The notes: generated from the letters alone by a model not told the origin. DNA of 64,000 nucleotides from Amycolatopsis cihanbeyliensis (GCF_006715045.1 NZ_VFML01000001.1:5862001-5926000), one strand, 5' to 3'; shown: positions 33,223 through 43,196, numbered from the stretch's first letter. A program made the numbers and translations.

Positions 33223-33290
33223 AGCATTATTCTTGCCAACGGGTTTCGCGTGGCAGACGGAGCGACCTCTGCGGACTACTGGAGCGGACG

Positions 33291-33560
33291 ATGTTCAGCC
33301 AGCACGATCGGCAGCAGTTGAGGAAGATCGAGCAGTGGTTCGAGGAGTCCGACCCCGAACTCGCCAAGGCGTTGCAGGAAGGGGCGCCGCCGCGACGCTA
33401 CGGCAGGATGGTGCGGACCGCCGTGTACCTGCTGGCCGGCTTCCTGGTCGTGTTCGGTCTGGTCAGCATGATCTTCCCGCTGGTGTTCCTCGGCGCCATC
33501 GTGGCCGGTGTCACGGCCTGCACGCACCTGCTCGGCCTCGACCAGCCGGGCGGATCGTGA
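33291..33560 (+). CDS. DUF3040 small membrane protein
   Basis: 89 residues. The N-terminal LRKIEQWFEESDPELAKALQEG is the family's soluble helix signature, followed by two membrane segments (about 43-62 and 64-82). DUF3040 proteins are common in actinomycetes and have no assigned function. Convergent with the SodC-like gene. Confidence 0.85.
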   Translation: MFSQHDRQQLRKIEQWFEESDPELAKALQEGAPPRRYGRMVRTAVYLLAGFLVVFGLVSMIFPLVFLGAIVAGVTACTHLLGLDQPGGS

Positions 33561-33597
33561 GCGGGCCGTCCGAACGCCCACGATCCGCCCGGAACCG

Positions 33598-34254
33598 TCA
33601 CAGGGTGTCGAAGGGGACGGTGAGGCAGGCGATACGGTCGCCGGCCTTGCCCGCCTCGCCGGGGGCGGTCGCGGTGGACTCCTGCGCGTGCACCACCACC
33701 GAGGCGGGAACCCGCTCGGCGAAGGTGAACGGCACCTCGGCGGTGGTTTCGCCTTCGCCCTCCTCGCCGGTGCGCAGGTCCAGCCAGATCTCGTTGTCCG
33801 GATTCGCGTAAGCGGGGTCGTGCGTGCCGCTGTCCGGGTTCTGGTTCTTCTGGAAGTGCGGCCCGGCAGCCTCGCCGTTCGGCCCGCAGGGGTCGGTGTG
33901 CACGTGGACGGCGTAGCCGCGGTTCGGCAGCAGGCCGTTCACCTCGAAGGTGACCCTGGTGGCCTGATCCAGCTTCTCGGCATCGACGGTGAGTTCGGCC
34001 CCGGCCGGGGCCAGCTGCTGGTTGTAGGTGTAGGCAGCGTCGGCCGACTTCGGCGGTGCCAGCCTGCCACTGCGTTCCAGCCCCGGTTGGTCCTGGTTCT
34101 CGGTGGTCCCGGTGGTGTTCGGGGCGGTGGTCTCGCCGCCGGCGGACCCGATGGACTCGGGGTCATCTCCCCCACAGGCGGCGGCCATCAGGCCGGCGGC
34201 CGCGACCGCGGCCACGAGGCGTAGCCGAGCATGCGTGTGTCGTGCCATTGTCAT
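33598..34254 (-). CDS. sodC: Cu/Zn superoxide dismutase-like lipoprotein
   Basis: 218 residues. The lipobox is GLMAAAC; a 50-residue disordered linker then leads to a SodC-like beta-barrel. Candidate copper ligands HVH (YAVHVHTDPCG), the GPHF histidine, a THD histidine and a VVVHA histidine are present, together with an Asp-containing NPDNEIWLD. The barrel diverges from classical SodC, so activity is probable but not assured. Such lipoproteins protect the envelope against superoxide. An ATG 6 bases further in is an alternative start. Confidence 0.8.
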   Translation of the reverse strand: MTMARHTHARLRLVAAVAAAGLMAAACGGDDPESIGSAGGETTAPNTTGTTENQDQPGLERSGRLAPPKSADAAYTYNQQLAPAGAELTVDAEKLDQATRVTFEVNGLLPNRGYAVHVHTDPCGPNGEAAGPHFQKNQNPDSGTHDPAYANPDNEIWLDLRTGEEGEGETTAEVPFTFAERVPASVVVHAQESTATAPGEAGKAGDRIACLTVPFDTL

Positions 34255-34302
34255 GAGGTCAGTATTCCCGCCCTTCCGATCGTTCAATCAGTGACCAACC
34301 CG

Positions 34303-35190
34303 TCACGCCGGGTTCTCCCCGCCGCGGAGGACCGCGACCGGGCAGTTCGCGTGGTGCAACACCGCATGGCTGACCGAGCCGAGCAGTGCGCGCCGGACCG
34401 TGCCCCGGCCGTGGCTGCCGACCGCGAGCAGTCTCGCGTCCTCGGCGTGTTCCAGCAGGGTGCGGGCGGGCCGGTCGGCGACGAGCTCCCAGTCCACCTT
34501 GACCTCCGGGTACCGGTGCTGCCAGCCGCCCAGGTATTCCTCCGCCATCGACCGCAACTCGTCCGGCTCGAGCGCGCGCACCCTGCCCGTGTCGTGCACC
34601 GCCAGCGGCAGATCGGACCAGGCGTGCACGGCGGTGATCGGGCAGCCGTGCCGGGCGGCGAACTCGAAGGCGAACCCGATCGCCCGCTCGCTGGTCGGCG
34701 AGCCGTCCACCCCGACGACCACCGGCTGGTCGCCGAGGCGTTCCTCGCCCCGTACCACCACGACCGGCCGAGTGACCGCGTGTGCCACCTCGGCCGCGGT
34801 GGAACCGAGCAGCGTACGCGGGATCGCGCTGAGCCCGCAGGCGCCGAGCACCAGCAGCTCCGCGTCCAGTTCCTCGCCCAGCTCCGCGAGCGTCGGCGCG
34901 GCCGGACCGTCCCGGAAGGTCGTGCCCACCTCGACATCCGGTACCTGCTGCCGGATGTCGCCTGCCAGCGCGTCCAGCGCGCCCGCGGTCGCCCGGCGGA
35001 TCGGTTCCTCGGCAAGTGGTTCCGCCGGTACCCACCGGAAGGTCGTCGCCGGTGGTTGCCAGTTGAACGCCTGCGCGATCATCAGCCGCCCGCCGCGATC
35101 ACCTGCCTCCCGCGCTGCCCAGGAGACGGCCCGGCGGGCGCCAGCCGAACCGTCGAAACCCGCGAGGACGGTCCGCTCGGTAGCCGACAC
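34303..35190 (-). CDS. Universal stress protein with two Usp domains
   Basis: 295 residues in two Usp domains (about 5-147 and 155-290). Both carry the ATP-binding pattern: LGACGLSAIPRTLLGST in the first and VGSHGRGTVRRALLGSV in the second, each followed by RPVVVVRG or CPVAVLRG. Double-domain Usps in actinomycetes are often part of dormancy or hypoxia responses. Monocistronic. Confidence 0.93.
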   Translation of the reverse strand: MSATERTVLAGFDGSAGARRAVSWAAREAGDRGGRLMIAQAFNWQPPATTFRWVPAEPLAEEPIRRATAGALDALAGDIRQQVPDVEVGTTFRDGPAAPTLAELGEELDAELLVLGACGLSAIPRTLLGSTAAEVAHAVTRPVVVVRGEERLGDQPVVVGVDGSPTSERAIGFAFEFAARHGCPITAVHAWSDLPLAVHDTGRVRALEPDELRSMAEEYLGGWQHRYPEVKVDWELVADRPARTLLEHAEDARLLAVGSHGRGTVRRALLGSVSHAVLHHANCPVAVLRGGENPA

Positions 35191-35476
35191 CGCACTGCCC
35201 TCCTTTCGGACGCTGTCTCGCTCGGCTCCCGGGATGCCCGTTCCGGCCGGTACCTACACCTCGGAGCGCTGCCGGACAATCCTGGTACGTCCCGCGGCGG
35301 CATCCGGTTCACCTCCCATTGTCCACAGCGGACGGTTCGGCGACGGCGATACCGGTGTTCACGGCAAATATGTCGTCGCGGCATGGGCGGAAACCTGCGA
35401 GACTCCGCACCCACTGGGGGTTCGGCCCGGCGGGTGCCGCCCCCGCCGGGCCGGGCTCGTGCCCACCGGGGTGGGC

Positions 35477-38455
35477 TCACGCGGAGGTGGGTACGGTGCG
35501 GGCGGGCCGCCGCTCGGCGTGCGATCGCGTTCCGCCGTCCGCGGCGAGCTCCCGCCAGATCCGCAGCGCGCGGTCGTAATGCGGGCGGGACCGGTCGGAC
35601 TGGCCGAGTGCCTCGTGCAACCTGCCGAGCAGCTCGGAGATCTCGGCCTCCGAACGGCGGTCGCCGTTGCGCCGGTGCGCGCTCAGCGAGTTGACCAGCA
35701 GCAGCCGCGCATGCGCGAGGTCCCCGCTGTACAGGCACAGCTCGCCGAGGTGCTGGTTGGCGTACCCGACACAGTGGTCGTCCCCGAGCTCGTCGAAGAT
35801 CGCGATCGCCCGGTCGACGTGCTCCCTGGCCGCGGCGAGGTTGCCCTGCCGCTGCTGCAGCAGGCCCAACCGGTTCAGCGCATGCGCTTCCCGGTGCCGG
35901 TCGCCGATCTCCGCGGACAGCTCGTAGGCGCCGAGGAACCACTCCCTCGCTCGCGGGTAGTGCTGCTTCGCCAGCCACACCGTGCCGATCGCCAGCCGGA
36001 TCGCGGCCTCGCTGTGCCGGTCCCCGGCGCGGGCGCACAGCGCCAGCGCCTGCCGCGAGCGTTCCAGCGCCAGCGTGTTCTCCCCGCGGATCCGCAGTAC
36101 GGTTCCGATCCCGGAGAGCGCGATGGCCGCGCCGCGGTCGTATCCCGCCCACAGGAAGAGCCGGTACGACTGCTCGAACGCGTCCAGCGCGTCGGCGTAG
36201 GCGTCCCGGTACAGGTGGATCTGGCCGAGGTTGCGCAGCATGATGGCGCGTCCGCGCGGGCTGCCGGCGCGCCGCGCGGCTGCCAGCGCGATGACGTGCG
36301 TGTGGTGCCAGTCCTCGTGGTGACCACGCAGGTCGAAATACGGCGTGAACGCGGCGGCCAGGCGCCAGGCCAGCTCGTTCAACTCCCACTCCGCGGCCAG
36401 TTCCACCGCCGCGACGCCCGCGCGCCGCTCGGCCTCGAACCAGGTGGCCGGGTCGGCGACCAGGCCGGCGGGCGCCGCGGGGCGCCAGCCCCGGGTGTCC
36501 TCGCCCGTGGAGAACACCCCGAAGAAATGGATCGGCATCGCCTCCGCGGCATGCAGTGCCAGGGTGAGGTATCCGGTCAACACCCGTTGCACGGCGTCCC
36601 GCCGCCCCGCGTGGTCCTCGGCGTCCGCGTGGCCCCCGTTGTGGTCCCCGCTGCCCTCCGCGGCCCGCCCGGCGGCGTAGCAGCGCAGCAGGTCGTGCAG
36701 CCGGTACCGGGGCCGTCCGGCGGCATCCGGGCCGACCGGCTCGACCAGGTGGGCGTCCACCAGCGCATCCAGCACGTCCTCGGCCCCTTCCCGGTCCAGC
36801 AGGGCCGCCACCACCCAGCCGGGGAACGGAGCCGGGCCGAGCAGGCCGAGCAGGCGGAACGCCCGCGCGGCCTGCTCGGGGAGCAGGTCGTAGCTCAGCG
36901 TGACGCTGGCCCGCACGGCGAGATCACCGACCCGCAGCTCGTCCAGCCGGCCGTGCTCGTCGCGTAGCCGATCGGCCAGGGTGCGTAGCGGCCAGCGGGA
37001 CCGGTGGCGCAGCCGCGCCCCGGCCACCCGGATCGCCAGCGGAAGGTAGTCGCAGAACCGCAGGATGTCCGCCGTGGCCTCCGGCTCTGCCGCGAGCCTG
37101 CGCGCGCCGACGAGGCCGGAGAGCAACTCGTTCGCCTCCGTTTCGGGCAGCACCTCCACCTCGGTCGGGTGGGCGCCTTCCAGGTCGGGAAGGCGCAGCC
37201 GGCTGGTGACCAGTACCGCGCAGCCGCCCGCGCCGGGCAGTAACGGTCGCACCTGGGCCGAGCTGCCCGCGTCGTCCAGCACGATGCACATCCGCTTGCC
37301 GGAGAGCCGGGAGCGCAGCAGCGCGGATCGTTCGGCCAGGTTCGCCGGCATGTTCGCGTCCCGCACGCCGAGGGCGTGCAGCAGCTCGGGTAACACGTCC
37401 AGCGGCGAACGCGGGGAGCGCGCGGTGCCGGCCAGGTCGACGTGTAGCTGGCCGTCCGGGAACCGGGCGCGGACCGCGTGCGCGATCCGGACCGCCAGTG
37501 CCGACTTGCCGACTCCCGGTGGGCCGGTGAGCACGGCGACGGTCGGCAGCTGCCTGCCGGCGCGCTCGCGGACCAGCCGCAGTAGGTCGGCACGGAGCTC
37601 CGTGCGGCCGGTGAAGTCGGGCAGATCCAGCGGAAGCTGGCAGACCGACTCCGGTTGCTCGACGGGCCGGGGAGCATCGAGCAGCCGTTGCCCTGCCGCG
37701 CGTAGCTGCGGTCCCGGTGTGGTGCCCAGTTCCTCGAACAGGGTCTGCTCGGCCTGCTCGTAGGCCTGCAGTGCCTCGGCGTGCCGGCCGGCCGCGCCGA
37801 GGGCGAGCACGAGTTGCTGCCAGAACTGCTCCCGCAGCGGATGCTCGGTCAGCAGCCCGCGCAGCTCGGCGACCACGTCGTCGTGCCAACCGAGTTCGGT
37901 CTTGATCCGCAGGCGCTGCTCGTTCGCCGACAGCCGCAACTCGCCGACCCTGGCCAGGGTGGAACCCCAGACATGGCTGTGCGTGAGATCATCCAGCGGG
38001 TCGCCCCGCCACAGCCGGTCGGCGCGATCCAGCAGGTCGAGCGCGGTCCGCGGGTCCTGCTCGGCCAGCGCCTGCCGGGCCGTGGCCACCTGGTTCTCGA
38101 ACCGCAGGAGGTCGATCTCCTCGGGTTCCGCGGTAAGGAGGTACCCCGCGGAGCGACTCTCGATCCGGTCGGTCGCCGCACCCCCTCCCTCGGCCAGCCG
38201 CCTGCGCAGCGAGTGCACGTAGGTACGGATGTTGGCCGCGGCCGAGCGCGGCGCCCGTCCCGGCCACAGCACCTCGACCAGCAGATCGGTCGAGACCGGA
38301 GTGCCTGCCTGTAGCAGGAGCGTGGCCAGCAGCATTCGCGGCTTCGGACCACCCAGCGGCAGGGCACGGCCGGCCACGTCGACTTCCAGTGGCCCCAGAA
38401 CACGAAAAGCAATCGCAGACACATGTACCGCCCGTAACGGCAGGAGTCCGATCAT
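35477..38455 (-). CDS. SARP-type regulator with NB-ARC and TPR domains (AfsR-like)
   Basis: 992 residues. In order: winged helix of the OmpR/SARP type (about 18-105, FRVLGPLEVDVAGRALPLGG), bacterial transcriptional activation domain (about 110-255), STAND/NB-ARC ATPase with Walker A TGPPGVGKSA and Walker B CIVLDDAG (about 290-560), then tetratricopeptide repeats (about 700-960). This is the layout of AfsR, a global activator of secondary metabolism and differentiation. TACGAT lies 4 bases before ATG 38455, suggesting a leaderless mRNA. No biosynthetic gene cluster is adjacent. Confidence 0.92.
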   Translation of the reverse strand: MIGLLPLRAVHVSAIAFRVLGPLEVDVAGRALPLGGPKPRMLLATLLLQAGTPVSTDLLVEVLWPGRAPRSAAANIRTYVHSLRRRLAEGGGAATDRIESRSAGYLLTAEPEEIDLLRFENQVATARQALAEQDPRTALDLLDRADRLWRGDPLDDLTHSHVWGSTLARVGELRLSANEQRLRIKTELGWHDDVVAELRGLLTEHPLREQFWQQLVLALGAAGRHAEALQAYEQAEQTLFEELGTTPGPQLRAAGQRLLDAPRPVEQPESVCQLPLDLPDFTGRTELRADLLRLVRERAGRQLPTVAVLTGPPGVGKSALAVRIAHAVRARFPDGQLHVDLAGTARSPRSPLDVLPELLHALGVRDANMPANLAERSALLRSRLSGKRMCIVLDDAGSSAQVRPLLPGAGGCAVLVTSRLRLPDLEGAHPTEVEVLPETEANELLSGLVGARRLAAEPEATADILRFCDYLPLAIRVAGARLRHRSRWPLRTLADRLRDEHGRLDELRVGDLAVRASVTLSYDLLPEQAARAFRLLGLLGPAPFPGWVVAALLDREGAEDVLDALVDAHLVEPVGPDAAGRPRYRLHDLLRCYAAGRAAEGSGDHNGGHADAEDHAGRRDAVQRVLTGYLTLALHAAEAMPIHFFGVFSTGEDTRGWRPAAPAGLVADPATWFEAERRAGVAAVELAAEWELNELAWRLAAAFTPYFDLRGHHEDWHHTHVIALAAARRAGSPRGRAIMLRNLGQIHLYRDAYADALDAFEQSYRLFLWAGYDRGAAIALSGIGTVLRIRGENTLALERSRQALALCARAGDRHSEAAIRLAIGTVWLAKQHYPRAREWFLGAYELSAEIGDRHREAHALNRLGLLQQRQGNLAAAREHVDRAIAIFDELGDDHCVGYANQHLGELCLYSGDLAHARLLLVNSLSAHRRNGDRRSEAEISELLGRLHEALGQSDRSRPHYDRALRIWRELAADGGTRSHAERRPARTVPTSA

Positions 38456-38615
38456 CCGGATCGTATGTCCGCCCGCCAACAATTGCCAGGGTTGGCGGCT
38501 ATACGGGTGATAATTGGCGTGGATGTCCCCCGGGGGCAATGTTGAATTCGATTCACGTTGTCCGGCTGTGCCGGTGCGGGCGAGACCGGTGGCGCGCTCG
38601 TAGGATGTCCGCACG

Positions 38616-39389
38616 ATGACGATCGAGTACAGCGGAGCCGGTGATCCGGCACGGAGCCTGGCGTTGCTGTGGCGTACCCAGGAGCGGGTCAGCCGCAAGG
38701 GCAAGCCCGAGCTGAGCGTGGACCGGATCGTGCGTGCGGCCATCCACCTCGCGGATACCGACGGACTGGCCACGCTGTCCATGCGCAGGGTGGCCGACCA
38801 CCTCGGGGTGGGCACCATGTCGCTCTACACCTACGTGCCGGGCAAGGCCGAGCTGCTGGACGTCATGCTGGACACCGTCTACGGCGAGCTGGACCGCACC
38901 GAACGGCCGGGTGAGGGCTGGCGGGCCAGGCTGGAGGCGGCGGCCAGGGCGAACCGCGCGCTCTACCACCGGCATCCGTGGATGCTGCAGGTCGCGACGA
39001 GCCGCCCGCTGCTCGGCCCCCAGTTCAGCGCGAAGTACGAGCACGAGCTGCGCGCGGTGGACGGGATCGGCCTGTCCGACCTGGAGATGGACTCGGTGGT
39101 CACCCTGGTCAACGGCTTCGTGCACGGCGCCGTCCGCGGTGCGGTGGAGGCGGTGCAGGTACGGCAGCGTTCCGGGATGACCGACGAGCAGTGGTGGCAT
39201 GCGCACGCACCCTTCCTCAACCGGGTGATGGACCCGGCCCACTTCCCGGTCGGGGCCCGGGTGGGCGCCGCGGCGGGGGAGGAGTACGGCGCGGCGCATG
39301 ATCCGGAGCACGCCTTCGAGTTCGGCCTGCGCAGGGTGCTCGACGGGATCGAGATGTTCGTCCGGGAACGCGCCGCCGGTGGAACGTAG
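38616..39389 (+). CDS. TetR-family regulator with TetR_C-type ligand domain
   Basis: 257 residues. HTH at about 35-80 (AIHLADTDGLATLSMRRVADHLGVGTMSLYTYV), the form typical of the TetR/TetR_C_1 branch, followed by a helical ligand-binding domain. These regulators usually guard drug efflux pumps. It is followed 12 bases later by a PadR gene and is divergent from the SARP gene; no pump lies nearby. Confidence 0.9.
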   Translation: MTIEYSGAGDPARSLALLWRTQERVSRKGKPELSVDRIVRAAIHLADTDGLATLSMRRVADHLGVGTMSLYTYVPGKAELLDVMLDTVYGELDRTERPGEGWRARLEAAARANRALYHRHPWMLQVATSRPLLGPQFSAKYEHELRAVDGIGLSDLEMDSVVTLVNGFVHGAVRGAVEAVQVRQRSGMTDEQWWHAHAPFLNRVMDPAHFPVGARVGAAAGEEYGAAHDPEHAFEFGLRRVLDGIEMFVRERAAGGT

Positions 39390-39401
39390 GCGCTGCTGCG
39401 G

Positions 39402-39988
39402 ATGTCGGCGACGCGGTTACCGGTGCTCGGCGCGGTTCGCGGATTCGGGACAGCGCATGGGTACGCCGTGCGGGGCGAGCTGGTCTCCTGGGGAGCCGAG
39501 GAATGGGCCGACATCAAGTGGGGCTCGGTCTACCACGCACTCCGGCAGTTGACCAAGGAAGGCCTGCTCACCGCGACCGAGCTGGGCGACCCGACCGGCC
39601 GGGTCGACTACGAGTTCACCGAGCAGGGCGCGGTCGAGTTCTTCCACCTGCTCAGGAGGGCGTTGCGCCGGTTCGAGCATCGGCCGGATCTGTGGATGGC
39701 CGGGCTCGCCCTGTTGCCCGCGTTGCCCCGCGCGGAGGCGATCGAGCTGCCGCGGCAGCGGGTGAACAACTGGAGCCCGGCCGGGCCGAGATCATCGAGC
39801 AGGCCGCGACCTGGCCCGATCCCGGACACGTGGGGGAGCTGTTCGACCTCTGGGTGCATACCGCGAGCAGCGCCGCCGAGTGGACGCGCGGCCTGATCGA
39901 CCGGCTGCGCGGCGGCGCCTATGTGATGGCGGACAAGGATCCAGCCGGGTTCGGTATGCCGGGTACCTGGCCGCTCCCGGACTCCTGA
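39402..39988 (+). pseudogene. PadR-family regulator, broken by a single-base deletion
   Basis: The first frame gives a PadR winged helix (LPVLGAVRGFGTAHGYAVRGEL, KWGSVYHALRQLTKEGLL) and runs to the start of the C-terminal helices, then turns to nonsense. Adding one base between 39764 and 39765 makes the protein read RQRVEQLEPGRAEIIEQAA and continue to a natural stop at 39988, giving 195 residues, normal for PadR with a Vir_act_alpha_C domain. The gene is thus a recent pseudogene or the base was missed in sequencing. Probably co-transcribed with the TetR gene. Confidence 0.8.
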
Positions 39989-40020
39989 GCGGCACGGCCG
40001 CCGTTCCACCCCGCTCCGGC

Positions 40021-41487
40021 TCACCTGCGGCGGTTGGAGCTGAGCCTGCTGGCGGCGAACAGGCCGAGGCCGAGCGCGAGCAGGAGCAGGCCCGCGGCGA
40101 CGGCGGGGCCGATCGAGGCACCCGTATCGGCCAGCCCGGTCGAGGGCCGCGAGGTGATGGTGACCGGGGGAGCGACCGCACTGGTCGATTCGGTCGGCCC
40201 GGTGGGTTCTGTCGGCCCCGTCGGCTCTGTCGGTTCCGTCGGTTCGCCGGTGACCGTGGTGGTGGATTCGGTGGTCGTCGTCCCAGTGGTGGTCGTCTCG
40301 GTGGTTGTGGGTGCGGTGGTTGTGGTCTCGGTGGTGGTCGTCTCGGTGGTTGTGGGTGCGGTGGTTGTGGTCTCGGTGGTGGTCGTCTCGGTGGTTGTGG
40401 TGGTTTCCGTGGTGGGTTCCGGTTGGCCCACGCAGTCCGGCAGGTCACCGTCGAAGGGGTAGGCGTGGAACTCCTGCCCGCCGCCGCCACTGGCCGCCGA
40501 GGCGTGGGTGAGCGATCCGGTGCTGAAGAACCGCCCGTTCACGCCGGGCGCGGTCACCGTGGTGTCGCTGTCCGGGTTGCCGACCAGCACGCTGCCCTGG
40601 AACTGCGCCGTGCCCGCGATGCTCGCCGTGGTGGCGTCGGGGAAGTTCCACAGTAGCCGCTCGCGCAGGGCGTTCACCGGATCCGCGTCGTCGAGGTCGC
40701 CGCTGTAGGTGCTGATCGTCCGGTTCGCGCCCAGCATGTTCACCAGCACGGTGGCGCCATCGGGAATACCCGCGAACGCGATCCCCTGCTGTCCACCGCC
40801 GGCGTTCGCGATGTCGAAGTCCACATTGAACACCTGTAGCGCGGAGGTCCCGTCACCGGTGAACAGGGTCTGGTGACCCTGGTTCACCGCGGTCCCGGTC
40901 GCCGGGCGCGGCCCCTCCTCGGTCCGCGCGTAGCACTGGCTGGCCTGCCGCAACTGGCCCCGCAGGTCGGTATAGGGCGTAGCGGCCTCCGGGTCGGCGA
41001 CCACCGTGCCGGTGATGGTGCCCTCGGCCGTACCGGCATGCCGGACGACACCGCCGTCGGCGAGTAACCGCTGGCCCTCGGCCACGGTGACGTTCCCGCC
41101 GGTGGTCAGGAAGTCCGCGCCGTCCGGCGGCGGCACCCGGGAGCCGACGCCCGCGATGCCCACGTTGTAGACCGCCGACCCACCCGCGTCCTTGGCCAGC
41201 GTGAAGTCACCGAGTACGACCACCCTGCCCTCGGCTTCCGCGGCGCGCCCACCGACCCGGAAGTCGCCGCCGACGAAGAGGTTGATGCCGTTGTCGCGGC
41301 CCGCGTAGGAGCCGTTGTTGACCGAGGGATAGGGGTCGGGGCAGTCGCCGGGCACGCACGGACCGAGCCCACCGGGCAGGGTCGCCGCGCTACCCGGCCG
41401 TGCACCCGCGCCGAGCACCACGAGTGCCGCCGTCATGGCCAGCACGGAACCGGCCGAAAGAGCGATGAGACCGCGTCTGCCACGCAT
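40021..41487 (-). CDS. Choice-of-anchor-A surface protein with LAxTG sorting signal
   Basis: 488 residues. Signal peptide, then a choice-of-anchor A beta domain (about 55-330, [12 protein letters not shown], then [13 protein letters not shown]), a 75-residue Thr/Glu stalk with repeats such as TETTTT and TTTAP, and a C-terminal sorting signal: LADTG, a hydrophobic helix and the tail RLSSNRRR. LAxTG is the motif preferred by actinomycete class E sortases, so the protein should be covalently fixed to the cell wall. No sortase gene lies in this window. Likely an adhesin or surface-layer component. Confidence 0.88.
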   Translation of the reverse strand: MRGRRGLIALSAGSVLAMTAALVVLGAGARPGSAATLPGGLGPCVPGDCPDPYPSVNNGSYAGRDNGINLFVGGDFRVGGRAAEAEGRVVVLGDFTLAKDAGGSAVYNVGIAGVGSRVPPPDGADFLTTGGNVTVAEGQRLLADGGVVRHAGTAEGTITGTVVADPEAATPYTDLRGQLRQASQCYARTEEGPRPATGTAVNQGHQTLFTGDGTSALQVFNVDFDIANAGGGQQGIAFAGIPDGATVLVNMLGANRTISTYSGDLDDADPVNALRERLLWNFPDATTASIAGTAQFQGSVLVGNPDSDTTVTAPGVNGRFFSTGSLTHASAASGGGGQEFHAYPFDGDLPDCVGQPEPTTETTTTTETTTTETTTTAPTTTETTTTETTTTAPTTTETTTTGTTTTESTTTVTGEPTEPTEPTGPTEPTGPTESTSAVAPPVTITSRPSTGLADTGASIGPAVAAGLLLLALGLGLFAASRLSSNRRR

Positions 41488-41592
41488 GGCTACCTCGATG
41501 ACTCGCTGTGGGCAGTTCAGCCGTGATCGTCATCGAGCGGCGCCGGCCGCGCGCGGTGGGAACAGGGAAATCCCCCGATGGGGTAGGAGCAA

Positions 41593-41611
41593 CTAGTACG
41601 CTATCTACTAG
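41593..41611. promoter_or_regulatory. Inverted repeat CTAGTA-N7-TACTAG in the promoter of the AurF-like gene
   Basis: The half-sites at 41593-41598 and 41606-41611 lie about 40 bases before the AurF-like start in an AT-rich patch. The spacing fits a dimeric repressor such as TetR overlapping the promoter. Confidence 0.4.
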
Positions 41612-41649
41612 CGAGTAAGTCAGGTACCACGGATGGGCGGAGGTCGACC

Positions 41650-42546
41650 ATGGCTCGGACCGGGCAGGCCGGTGATCGCAACACCACCGCGGCACGGTTG
41701 CTCACCTCCTCGGCGCGTAACTCCTACGACCCCGACCTGGATGTGGACTGGGCAGCCGCGCTGGTCGAGGACAAGCCGTACATGCCGCTGGAGCGGACGT
41801 CGCTCTACGGCACGGCCCTGTGGGACCGGCTGTCCGAGCGGCAGCGGATCGAGCTGTCCAAGCACGAGATCGCCAGCATCATGAGCGTGGGGCTGTGGTT
41901 CGAGATCATCCTCATGCAGATGCTCACCCGCTACGCCTACGACCTGGACCCGCGCAGTGAGCACGCGCAGTACGCGCTCACCGAGATCGGCGACGAGACC
42001 CGGCATTCGGTGATGTTCGCCCGGACGGCCGAGCGGCTCGGGGTGCCCCGCTACGGCGTGCCACGGCTGGTGCACAACCTCGCCAGGGTGTTCAAGGCCA
42101 CCGCGAGCGGGCCTTCGATGTTCGCCTGCGTGCTGGTCGCCGAGGAGACCACCGACCGGCTGCAGCGCTCGATGATGGACGACGCCGGTATCCAGCCGCT
42201 GATCAGGGCGGTGAACCGGATCCATGTCATCGAGGAGGCGCGGCACGTGCGTTATGCCCGCGAGGAGATCGTCCGCGGCATGCCGAAGCTGAGCAAGGCC
42301 GGGTTGCGGCTGCACCGCTGGCGCACCGCGGTGGTGTCCTACGCGGTGGTTGAATGCCTCGTCGACCCCCAGGTCTACGCCAGCGTCGGGATCGCCCCCG
42401 CCGAGGGCAGGGCGACGGCCGCCGCCAATCCGCACTTCCACGCGACCCGCGCCTGGATGGGCGAGAAGGTGGTGCCGTTCCTGCGCGAGCAGGGGTTGAT
42501 CGGCGGGGCGGGCGAGCGGCTGTGGCGCCGCTGCCACCTGCTGTGA
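41650..42546 (+). CDS. AurF-like di-iron oxygenase domain protein
   Basis: 298 residues, mostly helical. Carboxylate/His ligands of a ferritin-like di-iron site are recognisable: KHEIASI, GDETRHSVMF, AEETTDRL and EEARHVRYAREE. The family's best known member, AurF, oxidises p-aminobenzoate to p-nitrobenzoate; many actinomycete homologs have unknown substrates, including some probably involved in lipid or redox chemistry. Monocistronic, preceded by an inverted repeat that suggests repressor control. Confidence 0.82.
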   Translation: MARTGQAGDRNTTAARLLTSSARNSYDPDLDVDWAAALVEDKPYMPLERTSLYGTALWDRLSERQRIELSKHEIASIMSVGLWFEIILMQMLTRYAYDLDPRSEHAQYALTEIGDETRHSVMFARTAERLGVPRYGVPRLVHNLARVFKATASGPSMFACVLVAEETTDRLQRSMMDDAGIQPLIRAVNRIHVIEEARHVRYAREEIVRGMPKLSKAGLRLHRWRTAVVSYAVVECLVDPQVYASVGIAPAEGRATAAANPHFHATRAWMGEKVVPFLREQGLIGGAGERLWRRCHLL

Positions 42547-42578
42547 CCTCTGGCGCGGTGACCTCTGGCCGCCTTCGT

Positions 42579-43040
42579 TCAGGCCTGCGGCGGCTTCAGC
42601 TCCACGATCTCGGCGGTCGCCTCACCCTGCGGCGTCCGGTAGGTGATGGTGTCCCCGGCCTGGTGGTCCACGATCGCCCGGCCCAATGGGCTGTCCAGGG
42701 TGAGCACCGAGGCGGAGTCGTCGTCGACGTCCTCCGCGATGGCCACGATCCGCAGGGTGTCCTCGTCACCGTCGTCGAAGCGCAGCGTGACCGTGGTGCC
42801 CGGCGGGATCGCGTGTTCCTCCCGGCTCGCGCCGCTGAGCATGTCGACGATCTCGTTGATCCGGCGGTCCATCCACGCGGCGGCCTCCGCGCGTTCCAGC
42901 ATGTCGGCCTGGTCAGCGCTGTCGCCGACTGATTCCTCGCTCAGTCGCGGTGCGGCCGCGTTGCGCTGTTCGCGCAACTGAGCCAGTTCCTCTTCCAGCC
43001 GCGCGCGTGCCGTCGGGCTCAACCCACCTGTGGACGTCAT
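42579..43040 (-). CDS. GreA/GreB-family transcription elongation factor
   Basis: 153 residues from ATG 43040. An N-terminal coiled coil (about 8-72, LSPTARARLEEELAQLREQRN) with acidic residues near its tip (SVGDSADQAD) leads to the FKBP-like C-terminal domain (LTLDSPLGRAIVDHQAGDTITY). It binds the RNA polymerase secondary channel. The sequence differs from canonical GreA and may be the second, Rv3788-like Gre homolog of actinomycetes. Confidence 0.87.
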   Translation of the reverse strand: MTSTGGLSPTARARLEEELAQLREQRNAAAPRLSEESVGDSADQADMLERAEAAAWMDRRINEIVDMLSGASREEHAIPPGTTVTLRFDDGDEDTLRIVAIAEDVDDDSASVLTLDSPLGRAIVDHQAGDTITYRTPQGEATAEIVELKPPQA

Positions 43041-43196
43041 GCGGACATTGTCCACGGGGAACCGGGAGACGGCAGCACAACGTGATCTTGCGTAACCGCC
43101 GTATCCGGCTGGTCAGCTGTTCCGTACTGTGCCGGTAGATACCGACCCGACCGAAAGTAGCTGATCTGCGCAGGTCGTCCGGCTGGCCTGGTCGGG

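Noticed and set aside
40250..40430. Tandem repeats resembling a CRISPR or VNTR locus
   Set aside because: They encode the Thr/Glu stalk of the LAxTG surface protein in frame; the units are too short and lack unique spacers.
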